Source: DATDPM01 sp963841995
GTDB taxonomy: Bacteria; Pseudomonadota; Alphaproteobacteria; DATDPM01
Reading direction: 5' to 3'
Assembly: GCA_963841995.1 (NCBI GenBank)
Contig: CAWJEX010000007.1
Coordinates: 124,001-188,000 of the forward strand
Length of the DNA: 64,000 bases
Of this stretch, positions 1-10,177 are shown piece by piece. Position 1 is the stretch's first letter; each line of letters opens with the position of its first letter. A program made the translations under genes and the position numbers. The notes beneath the pieces were generated by a model. The model did not search any database and had not been told where the DNA came from. It was given only the letters and a program-made list of their open reading frames with translations.

Positions 1-2298
<2,298 letters not shown>

Positions 2299-2299
2299 T

Positions 2300-2857
2300 A
2301 TGGCGCAAAGCACCGTGGGGATTTATCCCGGCACCTTCGATCCCGTCACCTACGGGCACTTGGACATCATCAAGCGCGCGACCCATATCGTCGATACGCT
2401 GATCGTCGCCTGTGCTGCGTCCGACGGCAAATCGCCGTTCTTTCCCGTCGAAGAGCGGGTGCAGATGATCAAGGACGAGCTGGCCTTCGGCGCCTATTCC
2501 AACGGCAAGACGATCGAGGTTCAGCGCTTCGACACGCTGCTCATCAATTTCGCCCAGGATATGGGGGCGAGTGTGGTCATCCGCGGGCTTCGCGCCGTGT
2601 CCGATTTCGAATTCGAATTCCAGATGGCGGGGATGAACGCGCGGATGAACCCGGACATCGAGACCGTGTTTTTGATGGCCTCCGACAAGCACCAATTCAT
2701 TTCGGCGCGGTTGGTGAAGGAAATCGCCCGGCTCGGCGGCGACGTTTCGAAATTCGTCAGCCCCCGGGTCGCCACCCATCTGGCCCGGCGGCTCGGCGTC
2801 GCCGTCATCGGCGCCCCCGAAGTTGCGCCTACGCCGTCGGCAAAAAAAGCGCGGTGA
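2300..2857 (+). CDS. coaD: Phosphopantetheine adenylyltransferase
   Basis: Transfers AMP from ATP to 4'-phosphopantetheine, the penultimate step of coenzyme A synthesis, in the cytoplasm. The 185-residue product shows the N-terminal nucleotidyltransferase signature GTFDPVTYGH (the T/HxGH motif), the central VIRGLRAVSDFEFEFQM stretch, and an ISARLVKE motif matching the family ISSTxVRE. The start ATG at 2300 lies one base after the gyrA stop; an earlier start would overlap gyrA in another frame. The C-terminal tail (about 20 residues, APTPSAKKAR) is slightly longer than usual. The gyrA-coaD order is common in alphaproteobacteria. Confidence 0.97.
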   Translation: MAQSTVGIYPGTFDPVTYGHLDIIKRATHIVDTLIVACAASDGKSPFFPVEERVQMIKDELAFGAYSNGKTIEVQRFDTLLINFAQDMGASVVIRGLRAVSDFEFEFQMAGMNARMNPDIETVFLMASDKHQFISARLVKEIARLGGDVSKFVSPRVATHLARRLGVAVIGAPEVAPTPSAKKAR

Positions 2858-2910
2858 CCCCGCGCCATTTTGGCGCGCGATCCTCGACAGCGTATTTTTC
2901 GGAAACGAAA

Positions 2911-2986
2911 GAGCCCGTAGCTCAGCGGTAGAGCATCTGACTTTTAATCAGAGGGCCGAGGGTTCGAACTCCCTCCGGGCTCACCA
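2911..2986 (+). tRNA. tRNA-Lys (anticodon TTT), copy 1
   Basis: A full 76-nt cloverleaf with encoded CCA. The acceptor stem GAGCCCG pairs with CGGGCTC, and the anticodon loop is CTTTTAA (anticodon TTT) within a TCTGA/TCAGA stem. The T arm contains GGTTCGAAC. An identical gene lies at 7300-7375, and a diverged 3' fragment lies at 4428-4474. Confidence 0.97.
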
Positions 2987-3192
2987 ATATTTCAATGGCT
3001 TAGGCCGTGCGGCAGAAAATTTTGCAAACTCAGTCAGCGGATGCCGCATCAAACAAACACCTCCGAAGGCACGACGCTGTATTTTAACCATGATCAGACG
3101 AGCGGGCTGAAGGTCGAGAAGTTCACCGGCGCCAGAAGATCAGTGCAGTGGTCGAGAATGAAGCCTCGATGTCGTTATCAGAACACTCTGTC

Positions 3193-3834
3193 CTAGCCAG
3201 CTCGTTCGTAGACCCAGACGGAAGCGGGCGGAAAGTTGCGCAATGTAAATGCGCGTTTTTTGCAGACAAGACCAAGCCGCGCGGCTGGCAGTGGCGACGT
3301 TAACCAGTAACTGAAGACAAGAAGCTGACCATTCACCGGCATGACCGATAATGCCGCGGCAACCAGTTCGCGTTGCCGTTCGTATGGAAGCATCGCAACC
3401 GAGATCCCGCAGACGACGGTGCCAACTTTGCCGCCAATCTGTTGCGGCAAAATGCGGACGAGATCAAAGGCGTCCCCCTCGATAACCAGAACGCCCGGAA
3501 GGGATGAGCGCAGAAACTTCGCCATGTGACTGTCGACCTCTATGGCGACAAGTCTGTCGGCTGGGATGCCCGCGGCCAGAATGGCGCGCGTTATGACCCC
3601 TGTCCCGGCGCCAAGTTCGACCACTAGGTCGTGATCCTTGCGGCGTACGAGTGCCCCGATAAGGCGGCCCACCGTATCGGACGCCGGCACGACCGACCCC
3701 ACCTTGAGCGGATTGGCCAGGAAACGGCAAAAATGCAGCCAATCGGCCGACCACGCTGGCTTTTTCGCCGCGCTAACCAAAGGCCTGTCTCCCCCGGTCA
3801 TGACTCCCCATGTCAGACGATGGCCCAGCCGCAT
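3193..3834 (-). CDS. SAM-dependent methyltransferase, phospholipid N-methyltransferase-like
   Basis: A class I SAM-dependent methyltransferase of 213 residues. The SAM-binding motif I is VVELGAGTGVITRAIL (about residues 70-85), followed by an acidic LVAIEVD. The leading FLANPLKVGSVVPAS segment is typical of PmtA-type phospholipid methyltransferases and of the related rRNA-dimethylase fold. The start at 3834 is preceded by a strong GGAGGGG site five bases upstream. It lies 39 nt downstream of the broken acyl-ACP synthetase-like gene on the same strand, which hints at a former lipid-remodelling operon. The substrate is inferred, not shown. Confidence 0.72.
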   Translation of the reverse strand: MRLGHRLTWGVMTGGDRPLVSAAKKPAWSADWLHFCRFLANPLKVGSVVPASDTVGRLIGALVRRKDHDLVVELGAGTGVITRAILAAGIPADRLVAIEVDSHMAKFLRSSLPGVLVIEGDAFDLVRILPQQIGGKVGTVVCGISVAMLPYERQRELVAAALSVMPVNGQLLVFSYWLTSPLPAARLGLVCKKRAFTLRNFPPASVWVYERAG

Positions 3835-3873
3835 GCTAACCCCTCCGTGGACCGCGGTCGAAGAATTATTAAG

Positions 3874-4330
3874 TTACTTCGTCTCCATCACGAGCTTCAT
3901 GACAGCCGGATAATCTGTCTTTCCCGAGCCGAGCAGAGGTATTCGGTCCACCAGAATGAGAAGTCTGGGCAGGAAGAGGTCGGAGAGCCCCTTTGCCCGG
4001 AAAATTGCGGGCAAATCGCTCCGTTTTTCATGCGCTGCATTCGTGAGAAGAGCGAGTTGCTCGCCTTTACGCGGATCTGGAATTGCTACAACCGCATGCT
4101 GATGCGTGAGCCATGCTGCGGCGATTTCGGCCTCGACGCGATCGAGAGGCACCATCTCGCCGCCGACCTTGGCAAAGCGCTTCACGCCCCCAATAACCCT
4201 TACGAATCCTTCGTCATCAACGGCGACGCCGTGCCGTGCCAACCATTCGGAGCCGGTTCGATAGCACCCGGACGCTTGGCGCGCACGTAACACAGCATGA
4301 CGTTTGGGCCGCGGACAAAGAGCAGGGCCT
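3874..4330 (-). pseudogene. Remnant of acyl-ACP synthetase / AMP-binding enzyme (Aas-like C-terminal part)
   Basis: Only the C-terminal AMP-binding portion is recognisable. LLFVRGPNVMLCYVRAKRPG occurs in one frame, then after a frameshift near 4215-4240 the gene continues as VDDEGFVRVIGGVKRFAKVG and ends with the lysine motif IPLLGSGKTDYPAV. This resembles the synthetase domain of the 2-acylglycerophosphoethanolamine acyltransferase/acyl-ACP synthetase family. The N-terminal several hundred residues are absent. Homology fades about 100 nt before the tRNA-Lys fragment, as expected if an integration or deletion event removed the 5' part. It would not make an active enzyme. Confidence 0.75.
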
Positions 4331-4427
4331 CACTTTTGCACCGCTGCCGCAAATCCTTGATGCACAATGTGTGAAACGAAGCGCGAACTCTGCAAAAGAC
4401 CCCTAAAATCATTAGGAAATCAGGTGC

Positions 4428-4474
4428 CTTTTAATCAGAGGGCCCGTGGGTTCGACTCCCTCCGGGGCTCACCA
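4428..4474 (+). repeat. Diverged 3' fragment of tRNA-Lys (old attachment-site scar)
   Basis: The fragment starts in the anticodon loop (CTTTTAATCAGAGGG) and runs through the T arm to CTCACCA, matching the 3' part of the complete tRNA-Lys genes at 2911 and 7300 with a few substitutions and indels. The 5' half is missing. A displaced tRNA 3' end is the usual footprint of integration by a tyrosine recombinase; the divergence implies an old event. Confidence 0.8.
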
Positions 4475-4498
4475 CAACCTCAGGCCGACAATCGAGAT

Positions 4499-4810
4499 CT
4501 ATTTAGTCGCCGTTGCCGGGGTTGACTGGTTGCATTTCATCTCGCAGCTCATCTGGCAATGTTCCGAGTCGTTGGCATTGCCGATCGAGCCGCATTGCGG
4601 GGCGCATGCCGCGCGGCATTGCTGAAACGCGATCAATTCGACGTCCGCCGAATTGGGCCCCCATTCGAGGGTGTGGCTGCCGGTGGCCGGCTCAATGCTG
4701 TCGACGCCCGCGACTTCGTCGGCGCTGGACGCCGCGCAAAGGGAGCCTGAAAAGAGCGTCAGGCCCAACAGCATAGCGGCGGATAAACCGGCAATTCTTG
4801 ACATCGTCAT
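4499..4810 (-). CDS. Exported small cysteine-rich protein, twin CX3CX3C type (member 1)
   Basis: A 103-residue protein with an N-terminal signal peptide (hydrophobic stretch ending near SLCAASS, residues 10-28). The C-terminal region has six cysteines at 65, 69, 73, 85, 89 and 93, i.e. C-x3-C-x3-C-x11-C-x3-C-x3-C. The same spacing recurs in the genes at 6215, 6628 and 8496. The pattern would suit a disulfide-locked helical hairpin in the periplasm, which is inference. No function is known to me. The start at 4810 was chosen because the signal peptide follows directly; an ATG at 4804 is also possible. Confidence 0.72.
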   Translation of the reverse strand: MTMSRIAGLSAAMLLGLTLFSGSLCAASSADEVAGVDSIEPATGSHTLEWGPNSADVELIAFQQCRAACAPQCGSIGNANDSEHCQMSCEMKCNQSTPATATK

Positions 4811-5059
4811 TTCCAATGCGTTCGATCCGGATGCGATTCGTCGCACGTTCGGGGGCCGGCAAATCCCGGCGGCCCGCCTGGCCCTCGATTCAGGGACGGG
4901 ATTCTGAGGCCAATAGGTTGATAAAGTCTTGCCAGGGGCTTATTTTTTGCGCCTTGTTTTTCGCGATCGGGGAACCCCTAAGCCCATGTTAACGCAACCA
5001 ATTCTTAATCGAGAGGCGGTAGGTTTTTGATTCCCCCGGCGGAGCACCCAGGGCAAGTT

Positions 5060-6180
5060 ATGAGCGTCCAAATCTATCCCAGCCTCAACTCGCTGCCGGA
5101 GCGCGTCGCCGGCTTCATCGGCGAGGCCGAGCGGCGCAGCTTCTTCTACGGGGTCCCGTGGTATCGCACGTTCTATGCGACCGCCTGCCCCGACGGCGAC
5201 GAGCCGCGGATTTACGTGGCCGAGCGGCAGGGGCGGGTGGTCGCAGCCCCTGATTGCCCGGGAGCGATGGCGCGCCGGAACCTTTCGGACCCACATGCTG
5301 ATCAGCGTCTCGCACGTCATGTACACGTCGGATTACGGCCCCATTCTCGATCCCGAGGAGGGCTTGGCGGGGTTAAGCGAAATCGTCGCCGCGATCGCCA
5401 CCGCGTCGCCGGCCTTCGACGTTCTCCGCTTCGACAGCATCGATCCGAAATCGCCGGGTTTCGAGACGATGGTCGCCGGCTTCCAAAGCCACGGATTCTT
5501 GGTCCAGCCTTTCAAGAATTTCGGCAACTGGTATGAAAACGTGGAAGGGCAGACATCGGACATTTATCTCGCGAACCGGTCTTCCAAAACCCGCTATCAC
5601 ATCCGCCACCGCACGCGCGTCTTGGCGCGGGACGAACGCGGGCGCTATGAGCTTGTTACGGGCGGCCCGAAGCTTGAGCAGGCGCTTGCCGATTACGAGC
5701 GCGTCGCCGCGCAAAGCTGGAAAGACGAGGAGCCCTGGCCCGACTGCGTTCCGGCCATCGTGCGCATGGCCGCGAAGACCGGCGCACTGCGCCTCGGCGT
5801 TTATTACGTCGATAACGAACCGGCCGCGGCGCAGAATCTGGATCGTCCATGGCGGCGAGGTCACGATTTTTCGCGGTTGCTACGCGGAAAAATTCGGTAG
5901 GTTTGCGGTGGCCACGGCGCTGACCTGGCAAATCATTCGCCATATGCTCGACGTCGATAAACCCCGGGAGATCGATTTCGGCCGGGGCGACGACGAATAC
6001 AAGAGAACATGGCTGCCCCGGCGCCGCGAAAAATGGGGGATGCTGGTTTTCAATCCGTATACCGCCAAGGGCCTCGCCATTGCCGCGAAGAATCTGATCG
6101 GACACCGGGTGATGATGACCCTGCGCCAGATCGGCCGCTTCCTGCGCGTCTTGCCGCGCCAAGATCATGCTCTAGACTGA
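5060..6180 (+). pseudogene. GNAT/FemAB-like (BioF2-type) acyltransferase, broken by two frameshifts
   Basis: One protein of about 370 residues is spread over three frames. The N-terminal part starts MSVQIYPSLN at the ATG at 5060. The middle part contains HMLISVSHVMYTSDYGPI and RSSKTRYHIRHRTR. The last part contains HGGEVTIFRGCYAEKF and DFGRGDDEYKRTW, typical of BioF2/CelD-like GNAT acyltransferases found near envelope polysaccharide genes. Removing one C from the C-run at 5247-5250 and one A at 5834-5835 restores a single frame. Both lesions are +1 insertions in short homopolymers, so an assembly error is as likely as decay. Substrate unknown. Confidence 0.75.
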
Positions 6181-6214
6181 AGTCGGCGGGCGAGCGGCCT
6201 GCCGGGTTTGCGCG

Positions 6215-6559
6215 CTACTTCTCGACCGGTGCCAGGCACCGCCCCGCACAATTCCTGCGGCATTGGACGATGAGCTCCGGACTGCCGAGAGAGTTGCACC
6301 GGGCGTCGCAGGCGGCTGCGCAATCATGCTCCTGACTTCCCGGCGCGCCCATTTGATCGGATGTTGCGGGCTCGTCTTCGGAAGGCTGGGATTTCCCGGA
6401 AATCTTGCTAATCGGCTCTTGATCGCCGGCGGCGATTTGAAGACGCTGTGAACGAGTTGCATGGACAGAGGTTTGCCCGGGCGCATTTGCGAGCGACGGG
6501 GCCGACAGGGCGACCGCGATCAGCACGACTACCACGCCGATCCATCGGATCATCGTCAT
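6215..6559 (-). CDS. Exported small cysteine-rich protein, twin CX3CX3C type (member 2)
   Basis: A 114-residue protein with an N-terminal hydrophobic signal (IGVVVVLIAVALSAPSLANA) and a low-complexity Ser/Gln/Glu linker. The C-terminal cysteine module has C80, C84, C88, C100, C104 and C108 with the same x3/x3/x11/x3/x3 spacing as member 1. It lies on the same strand as members 1, 3 and 4 but is separated from member 1 by the broken acyltransferase on the other strand. Function unknown; a periplasmic role is inferred from the signal peptide. Confidence 0.68.
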   Translation of the reverse strand: MTMIRWIGVVVVLIAVALSAPSLANAPGQTSVHATRSQRLQIAAGDQEPISKISGKSQPSEDEPATSDQMGAPGSQEHDCAAACDARCNSLGSPELIVQCRRNCAGRCLAPVEK

Positions 6560-6627
6560 TGCCTCGCCGGGCGCTTCGACACCGTCACCATGTTAGTCGC
6601 GAAGACGAGGCCATGAAAGGGCTGCCG

Positions 6628-7045
6628 TCACTTTCCCGGCGGTTCGTTACAATGCATTTCGCAGGACTGCTGGCAATGCTCCGCCCGGTCCGCATTGTCG
6701 GAGAGTCTGGCATTGAGGCGCGCAAGCCGCTTTGCATTGCTGCAGCGCCGCCACATCGGCATCGGCGTCGGAGATATCGGTTACCTGCAGGTCGGCGCCG
6801 CGCGTGGCGGAGGCCGGCACCGCTTGATCTGATGCCAATTGAACCGCCGAAGCAGGCTTCGCGCTCGCCGTCTGTCCGGCGACAGGCGACACAGGAACTG
6901 GCGACTCGGGGGCGGCACGAAGCATGAAGCCGAGCCACATTGCCGCGTCGGCCTGCTGTCCGGGAAGCCACGCCGAAAAAGAGGGTACGGCAAATAACAT
7001 CATTCCCAGCCACAAAGCCGACACGAAGCCGATAATTCTCATCAT
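6628..7045 (-). pseudogene. Exported cysteine-rich protein (member 3) with one-base frameshift in the cysteine module
   Basis: The open frame from 7045 encodes a signal peptide (FVSALWLGMMLFAVPSFSA), a linker, and the first half of the cysteine module LQQCKAACAPQC (C104, C108, C112). It then runs out of frame to a stop at 6647. Deleting one G from the pair at 6700-6701 restores DNADRAEHCQQSCEMHC and a stop at 6628, and gives exactly the family's 11-residue spacing between the cysteine triplets. The lesion is therefore recent or a sequencing error. A tandem 14-bp repeat and a palindrome lie just upstream of the start. Confidence 0.72.
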
Positions 7046-7089
7046 CCGCAAATCCTTCGGCGCGGAATGCGCCTGACGCCCGATATAGC

Positions 7090-7117
7090 CCAATATAGAA
7101 TGTCCAATATAGAATGT
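7090..7117. repeat. Tandem 14-bp repeat upstream of the cysteine-rich gene
   Basis: CCAATATAGAATGT occurs twice with no gap (7090-7103 and 7104-7117), with a partial degenerate copy (GATATAG) just before. It lies 45-72 bp upstream of the ATG at 7045 (minus strand). This AT-rich island in GC-rich DNA is a plausible promoter or operator. Role inferred. Confidence 0.55.
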
Positions 7118-7131
7118 AATGTCGGCCGGTT

Positions 7132-7151
7132 TGTTCCCGCGAGCGGGAACA
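7132..7151. promoter_or_regulatory. Perfect 9-bp inverted repeat, candidate operator
   Basis: TGTTCCCGC and GCGGGAACA are separated by GA, forming a 20-bp near-continuous palindrome. It sits between the minus-strand cysteine-rich gene (start 7045) and the plus-strand tRNA-Lys (7300). There is no following T-run, so an operator is more likely than a terminator. The binding protein is unknown. Confidence 0.45.
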
Positions 7152-7299
7152 TTTCCGCACATTTCCCAACCGCCACGCAAAAAATCCTGAAAAATCAAGC
7201 CATTGCCAAATAGTCCGTCGCGGGACGGGGAGGGGGTAAGCGTTGCTAAACGCGCCGCCGTGGCCTATTTTCCGCCAGCCTATTTTTAGCACAGGCAAA

Positions 7300-7375
7300 G
7301 AGCCCGTAGCTCAGCGGTAGAGCATCTGACTTTTAATCAGAGGGCCGAGGGTTCGAACTCCCTCCGGGCTCACCA
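7300..7375 (+). tRNA. tRNA-Lys (anticodon TTT), copy 2
   Basis: A 76-nt gene identical over its full length to the tRNA-Lys at 2911-2986, including the CCA end. The flanks differ apart from a short purine run before the acceptor stem. Two identical copies 4.4 kb apart with a degraded third 3' fragment between them suggest duplication by an integrating element. Confidence 0.97.
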
Positions 7376-7454
7376 TTTCATATTATGGCATACAAAAAAA
7401 TAACCGCCGCGTTTTAGAGCAGCGGCTATTTCTTTGGACGGGCAAGGCTGGCCC

Positions 7455-7955
7455 TCAGCCTTGAGTCTTCCAGCCGCTACCGGGCGCCTTGCAGGCCGTT
7501 GCTTGCTGGGTCACCGTGTTGGCGCTGGTCTTGACGACCTCCGTGTAGGACTTGCAGACGGTGCCGTCGGACTGGGTGCTGACCATGTTCACCGTCGTGC
7601 TGCCGGAATTGCCGGTATTGGCGTCCTGCCAGCTCGAGCTCTGCCCCTGGCCCAGGGTATCGAGGGCCTTGAGATTGTTGCTGGCATGGGTTTGCGCGTC
7701 CTCTTTGCCAAGCTGATTGCCGATGACGCCGCCGGTGACGCCACCCAGAATGACGCTGGCCGCGATCCACGCCGGATTCGCCCCGGCGAGTGCCGCAATG
7801 ATGCCGCCAAAGGCGCCGCCCGCGGCGGCACCGGTTTGGGTTTCATTGCTAAGCCCGGTTTCCTGTTCGATCGTCGCGCAGCCGGCGACAGAAAATCCGA
7901 TCATGCCGATGAGCGCGCATGAGGCCGCCGTCATCCGCATCTGTTTTTTCATCAT
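7455..7955 (-). CDS. Glycine-zipper outer-membrane lipoprotein, 17-kDa-antigen-like
   Basis: A 166-residue lipoprotein precursor with lipobox SVAGC (Cys26). A Gly/Ala-rich stretch follows (AAAGGAFGGIIAALAG, and ILGGVTGGVIGNQLG about residues 70-85), typical of glycine-zipper 2TM domains in rickettsial 17-kDa-antigen-like proteins. The C-terminal half is a small globular region with a conserved-looking TVCKSYTEVVK. The start at 7955 follows GGAGG six bases upstream. It lies 62 nt downstream of the GWG-repeat gene on the same strand and may share its transcript. An envelope structural role is inferred. Confidence 0.78.
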   Translation of the reverse strand: MMKKQMRMTAASCALIGMIGFSVAGCATIEQETGLSNETQTGAAAGGAFGGIIAALAGANPAWIAASVILGGVTGGVIGNQLGKEDAQTHASNNLKALDTLGQGQSSSWQDANTGNSGSTTVNMVSTQSDGTVCKSYTEVVKTSANTVTQQATACKAPGSGWKTQG

Positions 7956-8017
7956 GACCCACCTCCGCGATAGACCTTCAACGTCATCAACCGCCGAATC
8001 GTTTCACTGACCGGCAT

Positions 8018-8491
8018 CTATTCAGGCGTTACCGGTGCCGATTTCTTACCGTAATTCGGACATTCGGTAATGCCCCAGCCGGTCTTCGTACAGTCGTCGA
8101 GTTGCTGGGGATAGGGCGGCACCGTCCCCAGCGACGGCGCCCCGGACGATTCCACCGCCGGCTTCTTGCCGTAATTCGGACATTCGGCAATGCCCCATCC
8201 GGACTTCATGCAATCGTCGAGCGGCGGCTGATAAGACATTGCCGGCCGTTCGCCGTATCGAGGCTCCACGGTTTCGCTGGCCGGCTTCTTGCCGTAATCC
8301 GGGCACTCCGTAATGCCCCATCCGGTTTTCCCGCATTCCCATAGCTGATCGCTATAACCGCCCGCCATGACGATGCCGAAATTGGCGCCACCAGGGGATT
8401 GTTGACGTGTATCCGCCGAAGCATTTGACGCCTGTATCGACAGGAACAGCAGCGACGCCAAGCCGATGGTTCTGCCAAAAGACGTATTCAT
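8018..8491 (-). CDS. Exported protein with three GWG-EC cysteine repeats
   Basis: A 157-residue protein with a signal peptide ending near residue 26. It has three near-identical motifs at about residues 53-70, 94-111 and 134-151, each of the form C-x-K-[TS]-GWGI-x-ECP-[DN]-YGKK-P/S. Each repeat has two cysteines flanking the GWGI loop, followed by a basic YGKK. Linkers are Pro/Ser-rich. It begins four bases after the stop of the 8496 gene, which carries the related GYG-EC repeats, so they form an operon. The ribosome site is GAGGAG. I know of no named family for this repeat. Confidence 0.78.
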   Translation of the reverse strand: MNTSFGRTIGLASLLFLSIQASNASADTRQQSPGGANFGIVMAGGYSDQLWECGKTGWGITECPDYGKKPASETVEPRYGERPAMSYQPPLDDCMKSGWGIAECPNYGKKPAVESSGAPSLGTVPPYPQQLDDCTKTGWGITECPNYGKKSAPVTPE

Positions 8492-8495
8492 GTTT

Positions 8496-9113
8496 TTACC
8501 CGCTCCTCATTTTTTTTCCATAAGCCGCATCACATTTCGCCTCGCAGGATTCCCGGCATTGTGCAGCGAGATCGGCACTGCCGAATGCGTTGCATTGCGG
8601 AGCACAGCCGATTTTGCATTGTTGAAGCTCGCTCACCGGCGATTCCGATCCGTCGGCGGGGCTCGAAGTTCCGGGACTTCCGGCGCCCGACGGCGGAGAC
8701 TGATCGCCCGCCTGTTTATTATCGCCCGCGCATTCCGCAACGCCATAACCTGACTTGTCGCACCCGCTATTCGGATCTTTGCGTGGAACCGCATTGCCTT
8801 TTCCGGATTCGGACGAATTCGACCGGAGTGTATATTGGGGACATTCGGAGACACCGTAGCCGCCCCGGGGGCATTGTTCGCTTGACACATCCGGCGGCGC
8901 CGTGCTCGGGGTTGCTTCCGTCGGGCGGTCGGGCTTGGCGCCCGCGCATTCCGAGGCGCCGTAACCGCCACATTGAACGAGCTTGATTCCGCTCTCGTCT
9001 GGCACCGGCTCTGGGCGCGCGTCGCTCATCGTTGCCGAGCCGGCCTGAACGTGAAAAAGCAGCGCCAGCCCCGACAAGTAGCCGACCGTCCTGCAATTCA
9101 TGAATTGTCTCAT
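8496..9113 (-). CDS. Exported cysteine-rich protein combining GYG-EC repeats and a twin CX3CX3C module (member 4)
   Basis: A 205-residue protein with a signal peptide (to about residue 26). Three GYG motifs lie near residues 48-56 (CGGYGASEC), 81-91 (CPRGGYGVSEC) and 118-128 (CDKSGYGVAEC). After a Ser/Pro/Gly linker comes the six-cysteine module at C166, C170, C174, C186, C190 and C194 with the x3/x3/x11/x3/x3 spacing of members 1-3. It therefore links the two motif families found separately in neighbouring genes. First gene of the apparent 9113-to-7455 minus-strand operon. Function unknown; extracytoplasmic disulfide-rich protein by inference. Confidence 0.75.
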   Translation of the reverse strand: MRQFMNCRTVGYLSGLALLFHVQAGSATMSDARPEPVPDESGIKLVQCGGYGASECAGAKPDRPTEATPSTAPPDVSSEQCPRGGYGVSECPQYTLRSNSSESGKGNAVPRKDPNSGCDKSGYGVAECAGDNKQAGDQSPPSGAGSPGTSSPADGSESPVSELQQCKIGCAPQCNAFGSADLAAQCRESCEAKCDAAYGKKMRSG

Positions 9114-9166
9114 CGCTTACCGAGCATAATCCGGACCCAGCAATCATCATGTCACGATGATAGACT

Positions 9167-9604
9167 TTATATAATGACCTGAATTCCCCGCGCCGCAACG
9201 TAGATTCCGACGGCAGCGACGACGACTGCACCCCCGGCAACGAAGAAACCCGCCACCGGCCAATCGACCAATCCTGAATGAGCGTAGCTTGCCGCGGTGG
9301 TTGAGCCGAAAGCCGCCGGCGACACCAATGAAGAACCGATTGCATTGATGAGCGGCATCGCCGTCGCATTGATCAGGCGCGGAACAATAAGAAATCCACC
9401 GCCGATTCCAAAAAATCCGGATAGCCCACCGACCAGTGCGCCGATGCCGGCAAGTGCCGGGAACAATTGCCGCGCACTTTCGCTCGTGAGCTCGACGTCG
9501 GGATTGTCGTCGCTTTTACGCGGTCGCAGCAGCGACAATCCGATCGCGATCATGAGCAAGCCAAAGAGTCCCAACAGCCGCTGGCCGTCCACCAATTTTC
9601 CCAA
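9167..9604 (-). pseudogene. TauE/SafE-type sulfite/anion exporter, C-terminal fragment
   Basis: About 145 residues of a TauE/SafE membrane permease. FGLLMIAIGLSLLRPRK is followed by the second family repeat ALVGGLSGFFGIGGGFLIVP (the GxGGGxxxVP signature) and two further membrane segments. The family is normally about 250 residues with two such repeats; here the first half is missing. The frame can be read about 80 bases further upstream (RAHTISLGGRQISGAAG), then homology stops without a start. The gene is 5'-truncated and presumably inactive. Confidence 0.72.
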
Positions 9605-9699
9605 AAACGCTGCACCCGCCGCGCCGGAAATCTGCCGTCCGCCGAGGGAAATGGTGTGCGCTCTCTCAAAATTCCGATGAGATCCCCTCCATCCCCAGC

Positions 9700-10110
9700 C
9701 TAATTTCCCACCGGCTTCAAAAGTTCATTCATTTCGATGCCGAGGCTAAGCCCGTCATTCGCCTGTCCGACGGTTCGGAAAACATGGGTCTGAACGTCAT
9801 AATCGGAAGTGAGCGCCATATAGATTTGCGATAAACCATAACTCACACCGCTCGACGCCAAAATCGCCTATTTGGTTTCGCCCCAGGCGGCGTCGCTGTG
9901 CTTTGCGTAAGAGGCGAGCTTTTGGACGTCCACGCCGGTCAGTGCGGTGCGGCACTCCCGGAAATCGGCAACGGCTCCGAGGCCTTCGCGAAATCCCGGC
10001 ATGGCCGACAATTCGTCGAAGACTTGTTGCCGTTCGTCATAGGTGACATCGCCCCAATATCGGACGACGATGACACCCAGATTGTCGAGTAGCTTCGCGC
10101 GATGAGGCAT
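9700..10110 (-). pseudogene. Small STAS/SpoIIAA-like protein with in-frame amber codon
   Basis: From the ATG at 10110 the frame runs 80 codons (VVRYWGDVTYDERQQVF...), meets TAG at 9868-9870, then continues in the same frame for 55 more codons (AILASSGVSYGLSQIYMAL... GLSLGIEMNELLKP) to a second stop at 9700. The whole 136-codon frame has the layout of the intact gene at 60247-60675 (IRYVGDVTGE near the start, an RTAIVS segment at the amber position). It looks like one gene with a nonsense mutation. Function unknown. Confidence 0.65.
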
Positions 10111-10177
10111 CGGGTCGCAGCGGCCGAATTTGTTCTTTCTAGAATTGTAGACTTATACATAGGGGTACGGCCGCAGT

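Noticed and set aside
4428..4474. A third functional tRNA-Lys gene
   Set aside because: The 5' acceptor, D arm and 5' anticodon stem are missing, so it cannot fold as a tRNA.
5060..6180. Programmed frameshifting as the explanation for the split acyltransferase
   Set aside because: The junctions lack a slippery heptamer with a following structure, two shifts would be needed, and each is a one-base insertion in a short run. An indel is simpler.
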